From: Deltaproteobacteria bacterium | GTDB lineage: Bacteria; Myxococcota_A; Polyangia; HGW-17; SLPX01 | Length of the DNA stretch: 9,762 nt | Direction: 5' to 3' | Assembly (NCBI GenBank): GCA_011390535.1 | Contig: JAABSF010000066.1 | Location: 1-9,762 of the forward strand | Shown: piece after piece, positions 6,577 through 9,762 of the stretch | Position numbering within the stretch: the stretch's first letter is position 1 | How the letters are laid out: each line of letters begins with the position of its first letter | Translations under genes and position numbers: made by a program | The notes under the pieces: generated by a model | What the model was told of the DNA's origin: nothing | Seen by the model: the letters and a program-made list of their open reading frames with translations, nothing else | The model's database searches: none

Positions 6577-7216
6577 CTTCCAGCTCTTTCTTGAGGCTGC
6601 CGTACATGGCTGAGACCTGAGTCTCTAAGGTTGCGTCCACCTCACCCGCTTCCGTCTCGACGATGCAGCCACCTCTAGGAACTTTTGGGTCAGCCGATAT
6701 GGAAAGCTCATTTACATTCGACAAGAAGGTCAGGAATTCTTTCTTCCCTTTTTCCAGAATCTCAATATCCTCTGGGTTCGCCTTAATCCTAACCCACTGA
6801 GCCCACCTCGCTTCTTTCAACGCCTTGCGAGCCAAAAGCTTAATGCTCTCAGGCCTACAGGCCAGCTCTTCTTCTAGTATTCTCGCCGCCATTTGTGTGG
6901 CAAGCCGGATCATTTGATCTCCCGCTCTTTGCCGTAACCTCTCGGCTTGGGCTGCTGCTGCGGAGAGCATCCCTGTCATTTCAGCTTTTCCTATCTCTCT
7001 CCCCTCTCGCCTGGCCTCTTCGTTGATAGTTTTCTTTTCTTCTTGGGCGTTATGTAAAATGTGTCGCGCCTCTTCTTTTGCTTTCAGTATTATATTTTCA
7101 GCGCTCATCATCGCCCCAAATATAGGTTTTGTTAAAACTGCTTCATTTTTATCAAGAATCACTCCTCTTACTATTTTTTTAATTTCTCTTTTTTCTCTTT
7201 TTTCAGCGTTGCTCAT
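6569..7216 (-). CDS. sctL: SctL/FliH-type stator of the type III export ATPase
   Basis: This 215-residue protein should dimerise and hold the ATPase hexamer at the export gate in the cytoplasm. Residues 1-110 are charged and helical (KAKEEARHILHNAQEE, 45-60, then an alanine-rich stretch 85-92), typical of the coiled stalk. The C-terminal domain has RLATQMAARILEEEL (104-118), the short strand WVRIKANPEDIEIL (141-154) and the family signature RGGCIVETEAGEVDATLETQ (181-200). It lacks the long run of GxxxG repeats often seen in FliH, which leans toward SctL. A ribosome site, AGGTG on the minus strand, lies 5 bases before the ATG, so the start is well placed. The gene overlaps sctN by 8 bases. No ring or export-gate gene precedes it in the window. 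Confidence 0.8.
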   Translation of the reverse strand: MSNAEKREKREIKKIVRGVILDKNEAVLTKPIFGAMMSAENIILKAKEEARHILHNAQEEKKTINEEARREGREIGKAEMTGMLSAAAAQAERLRQRAGDQMIRLATQMAARILEEELACRPESIKLLARKALKEARWAQWVRIKANPEDIEILEKGKKEFLTFLSNVNELSISADPKVPRGGCIVETEAGEVDATLETQVSAMYGSLKKELEDE

Positions 7217-7221
7217 AAAAA

Positions 7222-7226
7222 CACCT
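7222..7226 (-). promoter_or_regulatory. Ribosome binding site of the SctL-like gene
   Basis: AGGTG on the minus strand lies 5 bases before the ATG at 7216 and supports that start. Confidence 0.6.
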
Positions 7227-7283
7227 AAAATGAATTCAACGAAGACCCTTTGGTGGCTTTTTATATATTTTTTTCTTCGCGGG

Positions 7284-7317
7284 AAAAAACCTTTTGATCC
7301 AAGACTCTTGGTTTTTT
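7284..7317. terminator. Hairpin with T run, possible terminator or leader structure
   Basis: CCAAG-ACT-CTTGG (7299-7311) followed by six Ts looks like a small intrinsic terminator on the plus strand. The eight bases AAAAAACC (7284-7291) are also the exact reverse complement of GGTTTTTT (7310-7317), giving an alternative longer stem on either strand. Read on the minus strand, the second stem would sit in the leader of the SctL gene. The stems are short and A/T-rich, and no plus-strand gene obviously needs a terminator here, so the role is unclear. Confidence 0.35.
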
Positions 7318-7545
7318 ATCAAAAAAATCGACCGTTGTCCTATTGATCTCTTTTTTTACTTAAATTTAAATGAAAGTTTCTACCCCTCAACATAAAAAGC
7401 TCTGTTTTTTCTTTCAATCGCTTATGTTTGAGATCGATTTTCACCAAAAAACCCTTTTCATAGATGCTTTTCCAGGGTATTTTACGATCCGAATGTCTCA
7501 AATTTAGCCCTTGTTTGATGGCTTCAAAATAGCCTCCGCGTTTCC

Positions 7546-7575
7546 TTGACACAAGGGACTTGAAAAATCTATACT
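7546..7575 (+). promoter_or_regulatory. Near-consensus sigma-70 promoter of the lipoprotein gene
   Basis: TTGACA (7546-7551) is a perfect -35 box. TATACT (7570-7575) differs from the -10 consensus at one base. The spacer is 18 bases. Transcription should begin near 7582, leaving a leader of about 40 bases before the ATG at 7622. No operator is evident, so expression is probably constitutive and fairly strong. Confidence 0.75.
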
Positions 7576-7608
7576 GCGGCAGAAAATTTGCGCTTTGTAA
7601 TCAACCGC

Positions 7609-7614
7609 AAGGAG
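7609..7614 (+). promoter_or_regulatory. Strong ribosome binding site of the lipoprotein gene
   Basis: AAGGAG lies seven bases before the ATG at 7622, a near-ideal Shine-Dalgarno sequence that fixes the start. Confidence 0.8.
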
Positions 7615-7621
7615 TGAAGAA

Positions 7622-9762
7622 ATGACAAGACCTTTCGTGGTGATGGCGTCCACCATGACAATTCTTTTTGGAATGTTAACAGGATGTTGGACAGATCCCG
7701 ACTCACCAGACACATGGTTAAAACAATTAAACGAAAGCTCTTTTAAAAGACAAGAGTCCCTGGTCAACCTTTACCGCATCCATGAAACGATGTCGGCTTT
7801 GGCTGAAAGGAAAGGAAAAGCAGGTGAAGAATACGAAAAGAAGCTGAAGTCTTTCCGTAAAAAGGTGAGCCCTGCTCTCATTAAAGCCTTCGACAAAAAA
7901 ATCAACAAAAAGTATGACTCGTCTCAGAACATCTTAGAGCATCTTATAATGTTCGAGGCCAAAGAGGCTGCGCCTTTGTTTATAAGAGTCATCCGAGAAT
8001 ATGTGGATGACACAATGGACAAATACGGCGACCAAGATACTCAAGAAGGTCTGGTTGCGAAATCTCTAAGCGGGTTGAGTGATCTCGCCCGTCGAAAAGA
8101 GGCTCCTCCCGAGTCAATGGATGCAATCGCCGCTTTGGTGGATCGAATTTGTAAAAGCGGTTCGGGCTCTGGTGTTATCGAAGCCTTGGACCAACGTAGT
8201 TTTATCCGAAACGCGGTTGTGAAGGCTATGCCTCAACTTATCGTCGCGATCCCCGAAAAGAAAAAGGTCGCCGGTCGTTTGTTGGCCAAGGTTCTTGATT
8301 TTGGTTTTGACAAAGGTGAAATACAAGATCCCATGGTCAACATCTACGCGGCCCGTTCTTTGGGAGATGTTGGAGATACGAGCTCAAGCACAGTCAAAGC
8401 CCTCGTGGTATCATTATATCGCAAAGGTCGTGGCCGTTCTTTTCACCCATATTCAACAGTCGCCTTGGCAAGGCTTCCAAACACATCCGACGGAGTACAT
8501 CCGGCTGTGAAACCTCTAACTTGGCTCCTGAAGGGTGACCCTTGGAATAGAGTTTTGGCTGAACTCAAAAAAGATGAGAAGTCGGAAAAAGAAAACAAAG
8601 AGGCTATCGAAAACCTCCAGGAAAAGCTGGCAGCCCTGAGAGACATGCCTCCTTGTCCCAAGGACATTCCTTCAGATGTCTCTTTTGTGTGTGATGTTTA
8701 CTGGACTAGCCGGGTTGAAAAATGGGAAGAAAAAGAGCCCGGAGTGGTCGAGTTGAACTCCATAATCACCCTCAGGGAAATTGGGGATACCGGGCCCGAC
8801 AACGTAGTGCTTTCCGAGATGCTGTCACATTACAGCAGCAAGGCTCTTGAACAAAAGTGGTTTCGTAAGCTTGATAAAGAAGACCGCTGGCTTCCGCGCG
8901 TTCAAAACCAGCGGATGCAAATCCAGGGCTACGGCCGGGATATGAACATTCGCATGGAGTTTCTCTTTGCAGCAGGTCGCCTGGGAAACATCGATAAAGT
9001 CGAAGGGATGAAAGCCGAGTTCATAAGAAGTCTTGAATGGAGTGGCGATCCCGGAAGTATGATGAAAGGCGCTGAAGCCATTGCCCGTTCTCCTTATGAT
9101 GAAGAATTGTTGCGCACCCTGATCAGGAAAATAGGCACCGTACAGAGCTGGATAGGTCATTCTTTTAAACACAGAATGTTCAAACATGCAGGCTGGGCAA
9201 AAGCTCAAAAACAATGCCCCGCGGCAAAACCCAAGCTGGACCAGCTCTTTCAGGAATGTACCTCCGAAGGTAAAACAGCAGAAGAGTGTTTCACCAGCTT
9301 TAGAGAGAAGTTCTGGTTGCCTGAGGTTAAGAAGATCGTTGGTTATTTTGAACCTAATGATGTCAAAGACTATCAACATGAGTACTGTGCCGACGAAGAA
9401 GATAAAAACAAAGAGCCGGCCTGCAAAGAGACTTTAACTGAAAAAGACAAAAAACAAGGGGTTCCTAAGTGTAATGAATGGGGCAAATGCAACGCTGAAA
9501 AATTTTACACTTGCCTGGATGGCGATCAAGAGCTTAGGATCAACTTTGCCACCGAGGCGATGCGCGCTGCCACTCCAAAAGAGCTTCCTCTTTTAAAAGA
9601 TCTTAAACCTGAGATTTTTCTAAGACCTCCTAACCGGTCTGAAAAATCAATGCCCAAAAAAGACACCACTTATTATGACCCCTCCGATCTGGAGCTTTTG
9701 AAGGACCCCACTGCCATTTTGACTAAAAAGATGGTCAAGGCGCGGCGTGAAAAAGCTATTGA
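7622..9762 (+). CDS. Large HEAT-like lipoprotein, partial at right edge
   Basis: The frame is open from the ATG to the window edge (713 codons, no stop), so the C-terminus is missing. Residues 1-22 are a lipoprotein signal with lipobox LTGC (19-22); C22 would be lipidated. The next residue is Trp, not Asp, so inner-membrane retention by the +2 rule is not indicated and the outer membrane is the likely site. The mature part is largely helical with HEAT/armadillo-like segments: EAAPLFIRVIREYV near 123-136, NIYAARSLGDVGD near 241-253, LNSIITLREIGDTG near 377-390, and FLFAAGRLGNID near 448-459. A Lys/Glu coiled segment lies near 317-345. Residues about 531-631 contain eight cysteines, plausible disulfides outside the cytoplasm. 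Large repeat lipoproteins of this kind are common in deltaproteobacteria without a known role. No specific function can be assigned. It has its own promoter and is divergent from the SctL gene. Confidence 0.7.
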   Translation, partial: MTRPFVVMASTMTILFGMLTGCWTDPDSPDTWLKQLNESSFKRQESLVNLYRIHETMSALAERKGKAGEEYEKKLKSFRKKVSPALIKAFDKKINKKYDSSQNILEHLIMFEAKEAAPLFIRVIREYVDDTMDKYGDQDTQEGLVAKSLSGLSDLARRKEAPPESMDAIAALVDRICKSGSGSGVIEALDQRSFIRNAVVKAMPQLIVAIPEKKKVAGRLLAKVLDFGFDKGEIQDPMVNIYAARSLGDVGDTSSSTVKALVVSLYRKGRGRSFHPYSTVALARLPNTSDGVHPAVKPLTWLLKGDPWNRVLAELKKDEKSEKENKEAIENLQEKLAALRDMPPCPKDIPSDVSFVCDVYWTSRVEKWEEKEPGVVELNSIITLREIGDTGPDNVVLSEMLSHYSSKALEQKWFRKLDKEDRWLPRVQNQRMQIQGYGRDMNIRMEFLFAAGRLGNIDKVEGMKAEFIRSLEWSGDPGSMMKGAEAIARSPYDEELLRTLIRKIGTVQSWIGHSFKHRMFKHAGWAKAQKQCPAAKPKLDQLFQECTSEGKTAEECFTSFREKFWLPEVKKIVGYFEPNDVKDYQHEYCADEEDKNKEPACKETLTEKDKKQGVPKCNEWGKCNAEKFYTCLDGDQELRINFATEAMRAATPKELPLLKDLKPEIFLRPPNRSEKSMPKKDTTYYDPSDLELLKDPTAILTKKMVKARREKAI

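Larger units (their letters stand above)
7217..7545. other. A/T-rich intergenic region between divergent genes
   Basis: These 329 bases separate the minus-strand SctL gene from the promoter of the plus-strand lipoprotein gene. They contain long A and T runs, a palindrome TTTAAATTTAAA near 7360-7371, and a hairpin described separately. A minus-strand frame from a GTG at 7552 to 7340 (70 codons, Lys/Arg-rich) has no ribosome site, no recognised similarity, and starts inside the -35 box of the lipoprotein promoter, so it is not called as a gene. No convincing minus-strand promoter for sctL was found, although TATATA near 7262-7267 could act as a -10 box. Confidence 0.55.

Noticed and set aside
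5867..6613. Plus-strand frames of 72-138 codons across the export ATPase gene
   Set aside because: They are antisense shadows of a well-conserved ATPase; their Ser/Pro/Thr-rich content has no recognisable domain.
7340..7552. Minus-strand 70-codon frame upstream of the SctL gene
   Set aside because: It starts with GTG inside the lipoprotein promoter, has no ribosome site, and its Lys/Arg-rich content is what A/T-rich noncoding DNA would give.
8825..9379. Minus-strand frame of 184 codons opposite the lipoprotein gene
   Set aside because: The plus strand here is an uninterrupted lipoprotein frame with promoter, ribosome site and signal peptide. The antisense frame has no family resemblance.
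1..9762. CRISPR array, insertion sequence, tRNA or rRNA gene
   Set aside because: Reading both strands showed no regularly spaced repeats, transposase, terminal repeats or recognisable RNA gene sequence.

Overview
The window looks like a chromosomal piece of a Gram-negative, deltaproteobacterium-like organism (Myxococcota/Bradymonadota style). This rests on the mix of genes: an envelope protein with a PEGA-like domain and a C-terminal membrane anchor, a large repeat-rich lipoprotein, an injectisome-type SctL/SctN pair and a His-Xaa-Ser (Hxs) type radical SAM maturase. The DNA is rather A/T-rich for that group, and the lineage is an inference from family content only.

Region 1 (about 178-5271, plus strand) is a tight five-gene run that reads as one operon: an HxsD-like protein with a long acidic tail, a second, divergent HxsD-like protein, an HxsB-type radical SAM/SPASM protein, an exported TPR/PEGA-like protein with a C-terminal membrane anchor, and a membrane-anchored gluzincin of the peptidase-MA type (HEYSH...E). 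Genes overlap or lie 3-36 bases apart. Canonical Hxs loci, as I know them, pair HxsB with a second radical SAM enzyme (HxsC) and carry a precursor with His-Xaa-Ser repeats (HxsA). Neither is present here. The locus is therefore best read as a variant Hxs-like peptide-modification system with a duplicated HxsD and its own envelope partners, and the substrate is unidentified.

Region 2 (5251-7216, minus strand) is a translationally coupled two-gene unit encoding a SctL/FliH-type stator and a SctN/FliI-type export ATPase. Motifs favour the injectisome type over the flagellar one. Its 3' end overlaps the 3' end of the peptidase gene by 21 bases in convergent orientation. No other secretion gene lies next to it inside the window.

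Region 3 (about 7217-9762) has an A/T-rich intergenic stretch with a hairpin, then a near-consensus sigma-70 promoter, a strong ribosome binding site, and a long plus-strand lipoprotein gene with HEAT-like helical segments and a cysteine-rich C-terminal part. That gene runs off the right edge. The first 177 bases hold no gene that can be assigned with confidence.
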